Source: Nitrososphaeria archaeon
GTDB lineage: Archaea > Thermoproteota > Nitrososphaeria > Conexivisphaerales > DTJL01
Direction of reading: 5' to 3'
DNA length: 64,000 nt
Assembly: GCA_029775965.1 (NCBI GenBank)
Contig: JARVJU010000008.1
Span: 1 to 64,000 of the forward strand
Part shown: positions 1-8,557 of the stretch, piece by piece
Position numbering within the stretch: position 1 is the first letter of the stretch
Layout of the letters: every line of letters begins with the position of its first letter
The notes under the pieces: model-generated
Database searches by the model: none
What the model was told of the DNA's origin: nothing
What the model saw: only the letters and a program-made list of their open reading frames with translations
Translations under genes and position numbers: made by a program

Positions 1-130
1 TATACTTTTGCAATCTGATCTTTACGCCTTGCTCTTGTCTCCTTGCCTTTTTCTCGTATTCTAATGTTCTTTGCTATTTGTAGCGTATTATACTATATTC
101 AACATATCTATAAAAATTTTATTCGCTTAC

Positions 131-168
131 ATCCCCTTGCCAAGTCAAGGGGACTTCCCGCTTGCTGA
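131..168. mobile_element. IS200/IS605-like element end abutting the broken htrA
   Basis: A hairpin with the 7-bp perfect stem CCCCTTG/CAAGGGG (133-139 with 146-152, loop CCAAGT) is followed by GACTTCCCGCTTGCTGAATT. HtrA homology begins abruptly at about 169-172, just after a TGA. A GC-rich hairpin directly at the break point of a gene is what an IS200/IS605-type end would look like; that family assignment is from memory of such ends. No transposase is visible: 1-130 holds only a short minus-strand frame rich in Lys and Arg that runs off the left edge. The rest of the element, if it exists, lies outside the window. Confidence 0.4.
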
Positions 169-774
169 ATTAAAGTAGGACAGACAGTGATAGCTATAGG
201 AAGCGCCTTCGGATTCTTTCTTAATGGACCAACGGTGACAAAGGGAGTTGTAAGTGCTGTACATAGAAATGTAAGACTTGAAGATGATATACTCGAAGAT
301 TTTATCCAGACGGATGCTGCAATAAACCCAGGAAACAGCGGGGGGCCACTAGTAGACCTAGATGGAAAGGTTATAGGTATAACTACAGCCATGATACCCT
401 TTGCTCAGGGTATAGGGTTTGCAATACCCTCTAACACTGTAAGAAAGGTACTTGAAGACTTGATAATCTATGGCAAAGTAAGCAGGAGTTGGCTTGGTAT
501 TGAGGGGATAACTATTGAGCCTAACATGGCAATGAGGTATGGATTGGCTGTGAGCAGGGGTGTAGGTGTTGCGGGGGTGGCAAGAGGTGGTCCAGCATAC
601 AGAGGAGGAGTTGAACCAGGAGATATAATAACAAAGATAGATGGCAGAGATGTAGATGACGTTATAGAGCTAAGGAGGCAGATAAGGACAAAAAAGCCCG
701 GACAGACCATCGTGCTTGAAATTGTCAGGAATGGTAGAAGATATAACGCAAAGGTACCCCTTGCAGCCTCTTAG
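169..774 (+). pseudogene. HtrA/DegP-type serine protease, C-terminal fragment
   Basis: The frame holds the second half of an S1C (HtrA) protease: a [13 protein letters not shown] strand, the catalytic serine motif [12 protein letters not shown] (Ser about residue 51 of the track ORF), and a complete C-terminal PDZ domain (about residues 100-190). The N-terminal half with the catalytic His and Asp, and any signal or anchor segment, is absent. Homology can be read back to codon 169 (IKVGQT), six codons before the GTG proposed by the track, and then stops at a TGA beside a hairpin that looks like a transposon end. The product cannot be an active protease by itself. The window carries an intact paralogue at 54807-56033, which may have relaxed selection on this copy. 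A separate 5' half could lie left of the window. Confidence 0.75.
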
Positions 775-1083
775 CTAGGTCTACGGAAACGCATCATCTT
801 TAGGTTTGGGCTAGAACTTGTTTCAAAAGCATATGTGACTTGCGTAATAACATGAATATAATGCAAACATTTATCTAATCTCGGAAGAAGCCCCGTCCTC
901 AAGGGCGGGGTAGTTCACTCAAGATCAGCTATTAATTATTCTAGCTTGTAATGCGTATAGGTCTTCTCGGATAGTTAGATGCAGGGATACATTTATGTCT
1001 AAATTGCGGTCTGAAGCTGAGCAACATGCTAATACAGTACCTAACATTATACCGATAAGCCTATAGTTTAAACAATAGACGGC
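775..1083. other. Intergenic gap between htrA fragment and csaA
   Basis: Apart from the transposon-end-like hairpin at 865-918 nothing could be recognised. No tRNA, no coding-like frame and no clear terminator were seen. The two flanking genes point towards each other. Confidence 0.5.
865..918 (+). mobile_element. Solo TnpB-type right-end / omega-RNA-like hairpin, copy 1
   Basis: The block TTTATCTAATCTCG-GAAGAAG leads into an 8-bp hairpin CCCCGTCC-TCAA-GGGCGGGG (891-898 with 903-910, one G-U pair) followed by TAGTTCACT. A near-identical block lies at 49195-49243. This layout, a GC hairpin then GTAGTTCAC, is typical of the right end of IS200/IS605 elements, where the end of tnpB and the downstream region encode the omega (guide) RNA. 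No tnpB reading frame is attached here, so this is a solo remnant or a miniature element. The strand assumes the usual orientation. Confidence 0.55.
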
Positions 1084-1416
1084 TCACGCAAGCTTGGTTC
1101 CGTTTGGAACTACTCTCTCGGGCACAGCAAGTACTACCGAACCATCATCCATGACAAACCCAGTGACAAGCACTTCTGATATAAAGTTCGCGACCTGCTT
1201 TGGTTTGAAATTTACGACACAAAGAACTTGCCTCCCTATAAGCTTATCCAGTGCATATAGCTTCGTTATCTGTGCGCTCGACTTCTTTATTCCCAGAGGG
1301 CCTAGGTCTACCCATAGCTTGTATGCTGGCTTTTTGGCTTCAGGAAAAGGTTCAGCCTTGACTATAGTACCAGCCCTCATCTCAACTCTTTCAAAATCTG
1401 ACCAATCTATGCTCAA
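1084..1416 (-). CDS. csaA: CsaA-like tRNA-binding OB-fold protein
   Basis: This 110-residue protein is a stand-alone EMAP-II/Trbp111-type OB-fold domain, the same fold found at the C-terminus of some methionyl-tRNA synthetases. The family motifs are visible: an opening [20 protein letters not shown] strand, [20 protein letters not shown], and a C-terminal [12 protein letters not shown] strand. CsaA proteins bind tRNA as homodimers in the cytosol and were named for a chaperone-like, secretion-related activity in Bacillus. Length matches the family (about 110 residues). The gene diverges from the LLM oxidoreductase with 68 bases between starts. No oddities were seen; the domain call is strong, while the physiological role in archaea is not established. 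Confidence 0.9.
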   Translation of the reverse strand: MSIDWSDFERVEMRAGTIVKAEPFPEAKKPAYKLWVDLGPLGIKKSSAQITKLYALDKLIGRQVLCVVNFKPKQVANFISEVLVTGFVMDDGSVVLAVPERVVPNGTKLA

Positions 1417-1484
1417 TTTCCATTTTTTACGGTTGCAGTTAGATATAATAAGATTTTTCTACTCATATTAAGTCATGGTAGGAT

Positions 1485-2345
1485 ATGAAATATGCCGTAT
1501 GTCTTCCTAATTATGGCACAGATATCAAGCCTGATGGTATCGTTAAATTTTTTAATGAGGCAGAGGACCTAGGTTATGAATCTGTTTGGGCAACTGATCA
1601 TATTCTTATGAATAAGGGCAGTGGCACTCCTTATGAGTCTATCACAGAGAGCATAACAACTATTTCTTACTTGGCTTCAAAGAGTAGCAATCTTAGGCTG
1701 GGTATATCGGCTCTTATAATAGCTATGAGGAATCCTTTGCTTACTGCAAAGCAACTTGCTACGATAGACTTCCTGAGTAATGGAAGACTCTCTATCGCCA
1801 TAGGGACAGGCTGGAATCAACAAGAATTTGAAAATCTTGGCTCTAACTTCCACGACAGGGGAAAGAGGGTGAGTGAGTACATTAATGTAATAAGGGCTCT
1901 GTGGGAAGATAAAAGTACAGGAAAATTGTCAGATGTTTCTTTCTTTCCAATGCCTGTACAGAAGAGGCTTCCTATATACATAGCTGGTGGAAGCATGGCA
2001 GCTATGAGAAGAGCTATAGCTCTTGGAGATGGATGGCATCCTAACCTCTATGACATAAAAGAATTCGAGCACATGGTTGGAACTTTTAATAAACTTCCAA
2101 ACGCAAGTCAGAAGGAAATCTTTGTCAGGGTAGCAGTTGATATAAACCGAGGCTTAAGTAGCTATACAAGCCCGCAGGGTGAAAAAAGGTCTATCCTTCC
2201 TGCTGATAAATCAGCACTTGATATTCTAGAATTGCTTCAGAGTCTTGGGGTAAGTGGTATATTACTTGCTCCAAATTATGACGGCAAACATACACTTGAG
2301 AGGCAGATTAACACGATATCCGCATTCGCAAAGAATTTTATCTAG
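1485..2345 (+). CDS. LLM-class flavin/F420-dependent oxidoreductase
   Basis: The 286-residue protein is a luciferase-like monooxygenase TIM barrel of the group that commonly uses coenzyme F420 in archaea and actinobacteria. Supporting features are the N-terminal AVCLPNYG strand, the ATDHILM segment after beta-2, the IDFLSNGRLSIAIGTGW motif typical of the F420-binding subgroup, and IYIAGGSMAAMRRAIALGDGWHP, characteristic of the C-terminal half of the barrel. It is slightly shorter than many family members (about 300-340) but looks complete. The start ATG is preceded by GGTAGG and by a TATA-like ATATAATAAG. The substrate cannot be deduced. The 3' end overlaps the convergent dehydrogenase gene by 4 bases. 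Confidence 0.85.
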   Translation: MKYAVCLPNYGTDIKPDGIVKFFNEAEDLGYESVWATDHILMNKGSGTPYESITESITTISYLASKSSNLRLGISALIIAMRNPLLTAKQLATIDFLSNGRLSIAIGTGWNQQEFENLGSNFHDRGKRVSEYINVIRALWEDKSTGKLSDVSFFPMPVQKRLPIYIAGGSMAAMRRAIALGDGWHPNLYDIKEFEHMVGTFNKLPNASQKEIFVRVAVDINRGLSSYTSPQGEKRSILPADKSALDILELLQSLGVSGILLAPNYDGKHTLERQINTISAFAKNFI

Positions 2346-3400
2346 ATATATTCAGATCTGTCCACCCTGTTAGATAGCTCAGAGTTCGTGTAAAACCTTA
2401 TCACATTATCTACGGCAAGTGATAGCGGTCTGCCAGTGAACTGGCTTCTGTAGCCAGAGACGTGTGGTGTTACTATATAATTCTCGAGAGCAAATAACTT
2501 CCCCTCTGGGTCATAGTTCTCTCTTCCGTCTATTATCCATCCTACATCAGTTGCATACTTAAAGTCAGGATGTCTTTCCATGTGAAGAGCTAGTGATTTG
2601 TAATCAACAATATCTCCCCTTGCTATATTCACAAGTATAGCATCTTCCTTTAGCAGATTGAGCATTTGTTCTTCTATCAGACCTCTAGTATGCTTTGTCA
2701 GAGGCAAAGCGATTATAACAGAGTCACAAAGAGGTAGCATCTTTCGCAAACCATCAAGTCCAGTAAAGTTCATCTCATTACTAGCGTCTTTCCGTCTTGA
2801 ATATACAAGAATTCTCATTCCCATGCATCTTGCTATTTCAGCAGTTCTTCTTCCTATGCCACCATAGCCTAGAATTCCTAAGCTGGAGCCTTGCAATGTG
2901 CGTATTTGGCGATATGGGTCAGGCATACTTGCATTCTGCCTTAATCTGGCGTTGTATAGAGGTATTGATTTTGCTGCAGAGAGAAGTAGGGATATGCTGA
3001 ATTCCGCGACCTCATCAGAATATGCGCCTGCATTGCTGCATATGATAGCTTCCTTCGGTATTATGCTGAATGGCATTGCATCAACACCAGCAAAGAGAGA
3101 CTGCACAAGCTTAAGCATCTTTGCTCTCTTCATTAATTCGCCGTTCAACCTCTTTGGCCATCTTGCAACAAGCATTGTGTCAATTCTACCTATAATTTCT
3201 TCAAGCTCGTTATCTGATAATTCTTTTTCAAAGTGTATAGTTGCATGCTCACTCAGTCTTTTTATCTGCTCCTTGACAAATTTTTCCAGTTTAGAAGAAA
3301 GAGAATAATCTATCGCGATAAGACACTCATGCAATGCAGGCAAAGGGTTTGGGTATGCTCGGTTATTATCTTTATTAAAATATCTTAAAAGACAAAGCAC
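2342..3400 (-). CDS. D-isomer-specific 2-hydroxyacid dehydrogenase family protein
   Basis: The protein has the two-domain fold of NAD(P)-dependent 2-hydroxyacid dehydrogenases (phosphoglycerate, glyoxylate or hydroxypyruvate reductase type). The Rossmann motif LGILGYGGIGRRTAE lies near residue 175. The catalytic Arg is in VNIARGDIVD and the catalytic His in the C-terminal TPHVSGYRSQ motif. The substrate is not determined by these motifs. The track start is a GTG; a TATA box (AAATTATATA read on this strand, around 3414-3426) lies about 25 bases upstream of it, which fits a leaderless start there. The first 25 or so residues do not resemble the family, so an internal start remains possible. Confidence 0.85.
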   Translation of the reverse strand: MLCLLRYFNKDNNRAYPNPLPALHECLIAIDYSLSSKLEKFVKEQIKRLSEHATIHFEKELSDNELEEIIGRIDTMLVARWPKRLNGELMKRAKMLKLVQSLFAGVDAMPFSIIPKEAIICSNAGAYSDEVAEFSISLLLSAAKSIPLYNARLRQNASMPDPYRQIRTLQGSSLGILGYGGIGRRTAEIARCMGMRILVYSRRKDASNEMNFTGLDGLRKMLPLCDSVIIALPLTKHTRGLIEEQMLNLLKEDAILVNIARGDIVDYKSLALHMERHPDFKYATDVGWIIDGRENYDPEGKLFALENYIVTPHVSGYRSQFTGRPLSLAVDNVIRFYTNSELSNRVDRSEYI

Positions 3401-3990
3401 AGGTAGTACATCGTTTAATTTATATCTTGGAATGGTAATTGTTATGGAGTAAAGGAATTACTTATATGTTACTATCACCTCCTTCTATTCTCTGAGTTTA
3501 CTATCATTTCTAGCTAAGCATAACACAAGAAGCAGATAGCATCATCACTAACTTCAAGATCCACCACTGGCGTACACTACTGATATTATTATCTACCCCA
3601 TTATTAGTTGAGTTTTTTGATGCAGATAACCCAACCTCACTATTCTTCAACCCGTAGAACCTCGACACTTACTCGTAGGTTGAGCCGAATACTGGAATCA
3701 CGCTTTTCTGCCTTAACGTGAAACTTATGCGAGCCTTATAGTGACATTATTTGGTTTGAAATTTCGCAAACTTGATAAGTTAACTTGGCTGCATCGGCTT
3801 TAGCTGGGAAGCTTCAGATAATGCGTGGCATAAAGCATAAAAAGAATTGATAGCTCCAAGGGGTCAGAATTGTGTCAGGTGTGTTGATCAGTTGAACTTC
3901 TACCTATTGGATAATGCTAGGCAAAAATTTTGCAGATATGAAGGCTTAAAGAGATAAAGTTAAGTCTATGTAAGAAAAACAAGCCTCGGC
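3401..3990. other. 590-base gap, mostly without recognisable content
   Basis: The first part holds the TATA box of the minus-strand dehydrogenase gene. No RNA gene was recognised. The only coding-like stretch is a short plus-strand frame at 3847-3957, listed separately. The rest has frequent stops in all frames. Confidence 0.5.
3847..3957 (+). CDS. Possible small protein, 36 residues, unknown
   Basis: A TTG-started frame below the length cutoff of the ORF track reads LIAPRGQNCVRCVDQLN and continues with an aromatic, Arg/Lys-rich tail ending FCRYEGLKR. The composition (three Cys, several Tyr and Phe, few codons typical of noise) looks more like coding than chance, but no family is recognised and the promoter is not convincing. 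It lies 34 bases before the downstream dehydrogenase gene on the same strand. It could equally be the end of a decayed gene. Confidence 0.2.
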   Translation: MIAPRGQNCVRCVDQLNFYLLDNARQKFCRYEGLKR

Positions 3991-5010
3991 TTGAAAGCAT
4001 CTGTCTTTTATGAAACTGGTCCGGCAGAAGTGCTAAAGTATACAGACGTGGATAGACCTACTCTGCATGCTGGAGAGGTGCTTGTAAAGGTAGAGGCTTG
4101 TGGCGTAAATAGACTTGATATCTGGGTAAGAAGTGGCAGGTATAAGACCTACACTCCTCACATTCTGGGCTCTGACGTAGCCGGCACTATAGTCGACTTT
4201 GCCGAGGGAGTGACAAACTTGTCAAAGGGAGAAAGAGTTCTTATCTATCCTGTTTTATCAGATGGCACATGTGAGTTCTGCATCTCTGGTAAGACGAATC
4301 TTTGCGAAAAGATAGGATTGCTTGGCTCTGCTAGAAATGGTGGATATGCTGAATATGTAAATATTCCATCCCAGAATATAATAAAGATAGACGAACTTGA
4401 CTTCGATGTTGCTGCATCTCTCCCAGTCAATTTTGGTACAGCGTGGAACGCTCTAGTAAGAAGAGCAAGGATCAATCCCACTGATACCTTGCTCATCTGG
4501 GCAGCAGGTAGCGGGCTGGGACACGCAGCTCTGCAGATAGCCAAGCTCTTTGGTGCTACGGTAATAGCCACAGCAGGGAGTGATGAAAAGCTACATATGG
4601 CAAGTAAACTCGGGGCTGATTATACAATAAACCACAAAAATGAGAATGTTCCAGAAAGAGTGCTCTCTATTACTCAAGGGAAAGGTGTTGATGTTGTTTT
4701 TGACCATGTCGGTCGTGAAACATGGAAAAAGAGTATAGATTGTCTTAAGAAGGGAGGAACACTTCTCAGTGTCGGCGTAACAACTGGCGACAATGTAGAA
4801 GTTGCTATACCTAGTATATACAGGAATGAGCTTCTAATAGCTGGTGTCTATGCAATGACAAAAGATGACATGGTAAAAGTTATCCATTTAGCAGCACAGA
4901 GAAGAATAAGACCCGTTATACATAAGAGAATGAATATGAGCGAAGCAGCAGAAGCACACAGGATGCTTGAATCTAGCGAACAGTTTGGTAAGGTAATCTT
5001 AAAGCCATAA
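3991..5010 (+). CDS. Zinc-type MDR alcohol dehydrogenase / quinone reductase-like protein
   Basis: This 339-residue medium-chain dehydrogenase/reductase has an N-terminal GroES-like domain, a nucleotide-binding Rossmann motif AAGSGLGHAALQIAK (about residues 170-185) and a C-terminal strand. The structural-zinc loop is present (DGTCEFCISGKTNLCEK). The first catalytic cysteine is kept (EACGVNRLD), but the usual catalytic GHE motif reads GSD, so the catalytic zinc site is probably incomplete. That pattern is common in the COG0604 quinone-reductase-like branch. NADP(H)-dependent reduction of a carbonyl or enone is therefore as likely as alcohol oxidation. The start is a TTG. The peroxiredoxin gene follows 58 bases downstream on the same strand. 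Confidence 0.85.
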   Translation: MKASVFYETGPAEVLKYTDVDRPTLHAGEVLVKVEACGVNRLDIWVRSGRYKTYTPHILGSDVAGTIVDFAEGVTNLSKGERVLIYPVLSDGTCEFCISGKTNLCEKIGLLGSARNGGYAEYVNIPSQNIIKIDELDFDVAASLPVNFGTAWNALVRRARINPTDTLLIWAAGSGLGHAALQIAKLFGATVIATAGSDEKLHMASKLGADYTINHKNENVPERVLSITQGKGVDVVFDHVGRETWKKSIDCLKKGGTLLSVGVTTGDNVEVAIPSIYRNELLIAGVYAMTKDDMVKVIHLAAQRRIRPVIHKRMNMSEAAEAHRMLESSEQFGKVILKP

Positions 5011-5068
5011 GTACGGCAAAATTTCAGTCTTGTTAATATATTTGCAATAAAGAGCTTTACCCTGTACT

Positions 5069-5512
5069 ATGCTGAATGTTGGGGAGCAGATACCAAATGT
5101 TAAACTATTATCAGAAGAAGGAAATGAAGTAGAACTTGCAAGTTTTCTCGGCAAGAAGTTGGTAATATACTTTTATCCCAAAGACGGCTCTCCTGGATGC
5201 ACAAAAGAAGCATGTGAGTTTAGAAATGAATATTCTAAATTTATGAAATTAGGGGCGGAAATTATAGGGATAAGTGGTGATGGACCAGACTCCCATAGAT
5301 TCTTTAAATCAAAAAATTCCTTGCCTTTTATTCTTCTAAGTGATGCAAAAGGCGAAGCAAGAAGAGCCTTCCGTATAGGTAAGACTCTAGGATTAATTGA
5401 TAGTAGAGTAACATTCATAGTTGATGAAAAAGGTAAGGTACAATATACCTATAACTCTCAGTTCAGACCGCAGGAGCATATAAGAAGAGCTTTGGAATTT
5501 TTATCAAAGTGA
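5069..5512 (+). CDS. bcp: Peroxiredoxin, BCP/PrxQ type
   Basis: The 147-residue thioredoxin-fold peroxidase reduces hydrogen peroxide and organic peroxides in the cytosol. The active site reads YPKDGSPGCTKEAC: Cys44 is the peroxidatic and Cys49 the resolving cysteine, the spacing of the atypical two-Cys PrxQ subgroup. FIVDEKGKV, typical of the fourth strand, follows. Family length is 145-160 residues, so the gene is complete. It sits between a dehydrogenase and a Na+/H+ antiporter on the same strand with short gaps, which suggests, but does not prove, a shared stress-related transcript. Confidence 0.93.
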   Translation: MLNVGEQIPNVKLLSEEGNEVELASFLGKKLVIYFYPKDGSPGCTKEACEFRNEYSKFMKLGAEIIGISGDGPDSHRFFKSKNSLPFILLSDAKGEARRAFRIGKTLGLIDSRVTFIVDEKGKVQYTYNSQFRPQEHIRRALEFLSK

Positions 5513-5538
5513 GTTTTCAGTATTCTTCGTAAAACCTT

Positions 5539-7107
5539 TTGAGGCTGGATTATCAAGCCACGTTGCTGGCCGTGCCATCTGTAGAGCTTATAATTTCAGC
5601 GTTCCTTGGTGTGATGCTTATTGCATCACTTGTAGCAAGCAGACTAAGATTACCATACACAGTAGTGTTAGTCCTTGCAGGCATGCTTATAGCTACTCTA
5701 TCCCTCTCTTCGACAATAGGTATATCAGTCATATACAACAGGCTGGTTCAAGGTGGTCTTTTTGTTGGACTTGTCGTCCCGCCTCTACTCTTTGAATCCA
5801 TGATAAACGTCAGAACTACAGATGTCAGGTATGTTGTCAGACCAGCATTCATCCTTGCCACGATAGGAGTTGTGATCTCGACTTTAGTAGGAGGATTACT
5901 TCTCTGGAGAATAGCAGACTTTCCTCCTTTTGTATCCTTCCTCTTCTCTGCTATAATAGCACCTACTGATGTGGTAACAGTTCTTGAGATATTTAGAAGA
6001 TTAAAGGTCCCTTCTCGACTTGCAACTCTTATGGAGATGGAGGCTGCCTTTAACGATGCCACAGCGATAATCATATTTTCTCTTATCCTCACCTCATTCG
6101 GTTTCTCGGGCGCAAATCTGTTTTCAGACATTGCTACTTTTACACTTAAATTTGGTGGAGGTATAGTGATAGGTCTAGCTGTTGCTTTCGCAATGAGGTT
6201 TATAGCTACTCACATCGCTGACAGATTCTCAAATACAATACTAACTGTTAGTGCTGTCTATGGTTCTTATGCATTAGCTGTAGCCCTCGGGACTTCCGGT
6301 TTGATATCTGTTGCTATAGTTGGGCTTTACTATGGAAGTGTAACTCTCCAAAAGTATACCAGACCAAGTTCAAGGGAATCTGTCAGAACGTTCTGGCAGT
6401 TTGCTGCATTCCTTGGCAATTCTGTGGCCTTCCTTTTTGTAGGATTGAGCACGAATCTTTTCCAAGTCATCAATGGATTAGGATACATAGCTGTAGCATA
6501 CATATCAGTCCTCATATCAAGGATAGCTTCTGTTCTTCCTGTAATGTATTTTTTTGACCCAAGGAGAAAAGCAATTCCTGCAAAATGGAACGCTGTAATG
6601 GTTCTCGGAGGTATGAGAGGAGCAGTGTCTATAGCTCTTGCTGCATCTGTGCCTATAGGAACGCTCGATAGCAATATAATATCTACGATGGTGCTTGGTG
6701 TTGCTTTCATATCTATAACCCTCCAAGGTCTTTTCCTTGCCAGATACATCTCTAGGAACTTTCCCGAGGAGCAAAGATCTGGTATAGAGGAAAGACGATT
6801 GCAGCTTTACAGAACCATCGCATCTCTTGAAACCCTTCAAGCCGCACATGAAAGAGCACTTATATCGGATGAAGAATTTACAGTTCAACTAGAAGAGGAG
6901 AGAGATAAGCTCTTCGAGATTATAGAAGATACAGGTAATGATGACAGACTTGATGAAAAGCTAAAGAGCGATTTTAGAAAGCTTCATGCACAGTTACTGC
7001 AAAATAAAAACAAGGATAACAGGCCTGAGGTTAGCAACGTAGAATCTTTAAGGAAGAGCGCGGAAGAAGCTATTATAATCTTGACGTCATCTGCAATCAA
7101 GTCTTGA
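5539..7107 (+). CDS. Na+/H+ antiporter, CPA1 (NhaP/NHE-like) family
   Basis: The 522-residue protein has about 12-13 hydrophobic segments in residues 10-410 and a soluble, charged tail of about 110 residues. The CPA1 ion-site motif is seen as EAAFNDATAIIIF (Asn-Asp pair in helix 5), and GGMRGAVSIALA is the conserved late helix. It exchanges cytosolic Na+ (or K+) for external H+ to control pH and salt. The tail contains a Glu/Lys-rich helical stretch that could dimerise or regulate; no TrkA or cNMP domain was recognised. The start is a TTG 26 bases after the peroxiredoxin stop; no strong ribosome binding site decides it. Confidence 0.9.
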   Translation: MRLDYQATLLAVPSVELIISAFLGVMLIASLVASRLRLPYTVVLVLAGMLIATLSLSSTIGISVIYNRLVQGGLFVGLVVPPLLFESMINVRTTDVRYVVRPAFILATIGVVISTLVGGLLLWRIADFPPFVSFLFSAIIAPTDVVTVLEIFRRLKVPSRLATLMEMEAAFNDATAIIIFSLILTSFGFSGANLFSDIATFTLKFGGGIVIGLAVAFAMRFIATHIADRFSNTILTVSAVYGSYALAVALGTSGLISVAIVGLYYGSVTLQKYTRPSSRESVRTFWQFAAFLGNSVAFLFVGLSTNLFQVINGLGYIAVAYISVLISRIASVLPVMYFFDPRRKAIPAKWNAVMVLGGMRGAVSIALAASVPIGTLDSNIISTMVLGVAFISITLQGLFLARYISRNFPEEQRSGIEERRLQLYRTIASLETLQAAHERALISDEEFTVQLEEERDKLFEIIEDTGNDDRLDEKLKSDFRKLHAQLLQNKNKDNRPEVSNVESLRKSAEEAIIILTSSAIKS

Positions 7108-7495
7108 GGAAACTGTTCATAGATAGAATTCATACAAATATAACAGGTACGGTAATGGTACTTTCTTATCTTAGACTACAGATTGTTCCGCATTGATTAC
7201 ATATTGCATGGTTGTATATAGTTCTACCTCGGGAAAAGAGTCTGCAATATGCCATCAGCCTGCTACTGCTTGCTCCACAACCTAGTATTTCTGCATAGGT
7301 TAGCTTGTGTTCATTGCTGGGGGCAGGTCTGAGGAAAATCGCAGATTGTTCTAGCACAGAATCATCCATTTTTTCTTCATGTCTAAATTTAAGATTGTAT
7401 TAACTCTTGCTAAATAATGTACTTTGTGTTCCCTAATTCTGTCAAGATATCAATTCGATAATGTTTAATACATCTGTATAAGCTGTAACAAGCAT
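7108..7495. other. Gap of about 390 bases with one doubtful minus-strand ORF
   Basis: The region between the antiporter and the glycosyltransferase holds the promoter of the latter (TTTAATA at 7463-7469, about 27 bases before its TTG start, fitting a leaderless message). The only other content is the doubtful minus-strand frame at 7166-7369. No RNA gene was seen. Confidence 0.5.
7166..7369 (-). CDS. Doubtful small ORF, 67 residues
   Basis: An ATG-started frame ends with HAICNQCGTICSLR, a cysteine-rich tail. It has no recognised family, and a possible TATA box TTAAATTTA lies only about 20 bases upstream. It could be a small unknown protein, a decayed gene or chance. It is listed because nothing else explains this stretch. 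Confidence 0.2.
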   Translation of the reverse strand: MDDSVLEQSAIFLRPAPSNEHKLTYAEILGCGASSSRLMAYCRLFSRGRTIYNHAICNQCGTICSLR

Positions 7496-8551
7496 TTGAG
7501 AAGAGTAATATATTCTTTAAGTCCTATAGGGTTAGGACACTCGACAAGAGCTCTAGCAATAGCTGAAGAATTGAAAAAATTTGGAATAGAGGTGGAGTTT
7601 GCTACAGGAGGCAGAGCTTGTACATTTCTTAAGCAACATGGCTACAAAGTGCATGATATAATATCAGAGCCGAACCCTATAGAATTTGGAGGAAAGGTAT
7701 ACTTCCCATTATTATGGTATATACGCTACTGGCTGAGCTATAATAAAAACAAGAAAAGAGTTTCCGAGCTCTTGGATAAAAGTGAATATTCCCTTATAAT
7801 AGGTGATGAAGAATTTTCTTCCCTGATAACTGCTATTGATCAAGGAAGAAAGTGTGTCATGATTACAGACGAAACAAATCTCAACTTTGCACAGAGCTGG
7901 TTTTCTCGTTACGTCGAATCCAAAGTAATAGCATGGTACAAAGAGCTGCAGAGTCGTGTTGACCTTTTAATCATACCAGAGTTTGGTGCAGACCATGCGA
8001 ATATAAGATACGTAGGGCCTATAGTCAGACAACTGAATAAGACTAGAAAGGAGATATTTCAAAGATACAATCTACCACACGATAAGAAGATGATCCTGTG
8101 TAGCTTCAGTGGAAGCGGTCTTGGCGAGTACATAATAAGGTCAGCAATAAATTTCTGTCAAAAGGCTAAGATAGATAATTCTTTCATAGTGGTGACAGGG
8201 AAAAAGGTAGAGCTTGATAATTCAGAGGGAATTTTTAACCTTGGGCTGATAGATGATAATCATGAGCTTGTTGCATACGCTGACTTGGTAATAACAACAG
8301 CAGGCAAGAGCACTATAGACGAAGCAGCAAGCTATGGAACACCTATAATAGCAATCCCGCTTAAGAATCATTTTGAGCAGGAAGATAACGCCTTAGAGTT
8401 AGGTTACAGCTTCAATGACGTAGCAAGGCTGGATGAGCTTGTTCATAAGCAATTTGGAGAAAGGAGAGAACCTAAAAATTATGAGGGGGCAAAGATTGCA
8501 GCGTCATGTCTGGCAAAGCTGATAGATGAGAATATAATAAAAAATAGGTAG
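7496..8551 (+). CDS. MurG-like GT-B glycosyltransferase
   Basis: The 351-residue protein has the GT-B fold of the MurG / UDP-glycosyltransferase group (GT28-like). The N-terminal SPIGLGHSTRALAIAEEL is the glycine-rich loop and first helix of this group. The C-terminal donor site reads VITTAGKSTIDEAASYGTPIIAIP, followed by an HFEQEDNA acidic motif that usually binds the sugar and phosphates of a UDP-sugar. Acceptor and product are unknown; archaeal members are thought to act in glycolipid or glycan synthesis at the membrane face. A TATA box 27 bases upstream of the TTG supports a leaderless start. Confidence 0.85.
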   Translation: MRRVIYSLSPIGLGHSTRALAIAEELKKFGIEVEFATGGRACTFLKQHGYKVHDIISEPNPIEFGGKVYFPLLWYIRYWLSYNKNKKRVSELLDKSEYSLIIGDEEFSSLITAIDQGRKCVMITDETNLNFAQSWFSRYVESKVIAWYKELQSRVDLLIIPEFGADHANIRYVGPIVRQLNKTRKEIFQRYNLPHDKKMILCSFSGSGLGEYIIRSAINFCQKAKIDNSFIVVTGKKVELDNSEGIFNLGLIDDNHELVAYADLVITTAGKSTIDEAASYGTPIIAIPLKNHFEQEDNALELGYSFNDVARLDELVHKQFGERREPKNYEGAKIAASCLAKLIDENIIKNR

Positions 8552-8557
8552 CTAATA

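Noticed and set aside
1-93. Minus-strand open frame rich in Lys/Arg running off the left edge, perhaps part of a transposase
   Set aside because: Only about 28 codons are visible, without start or family motif; chance cannot be excluded.
1094-1471. 125-residue plus-strand ORF opposite csaA
   Set aside because: It is the antisense shadow of the well-supported CsaA frame.
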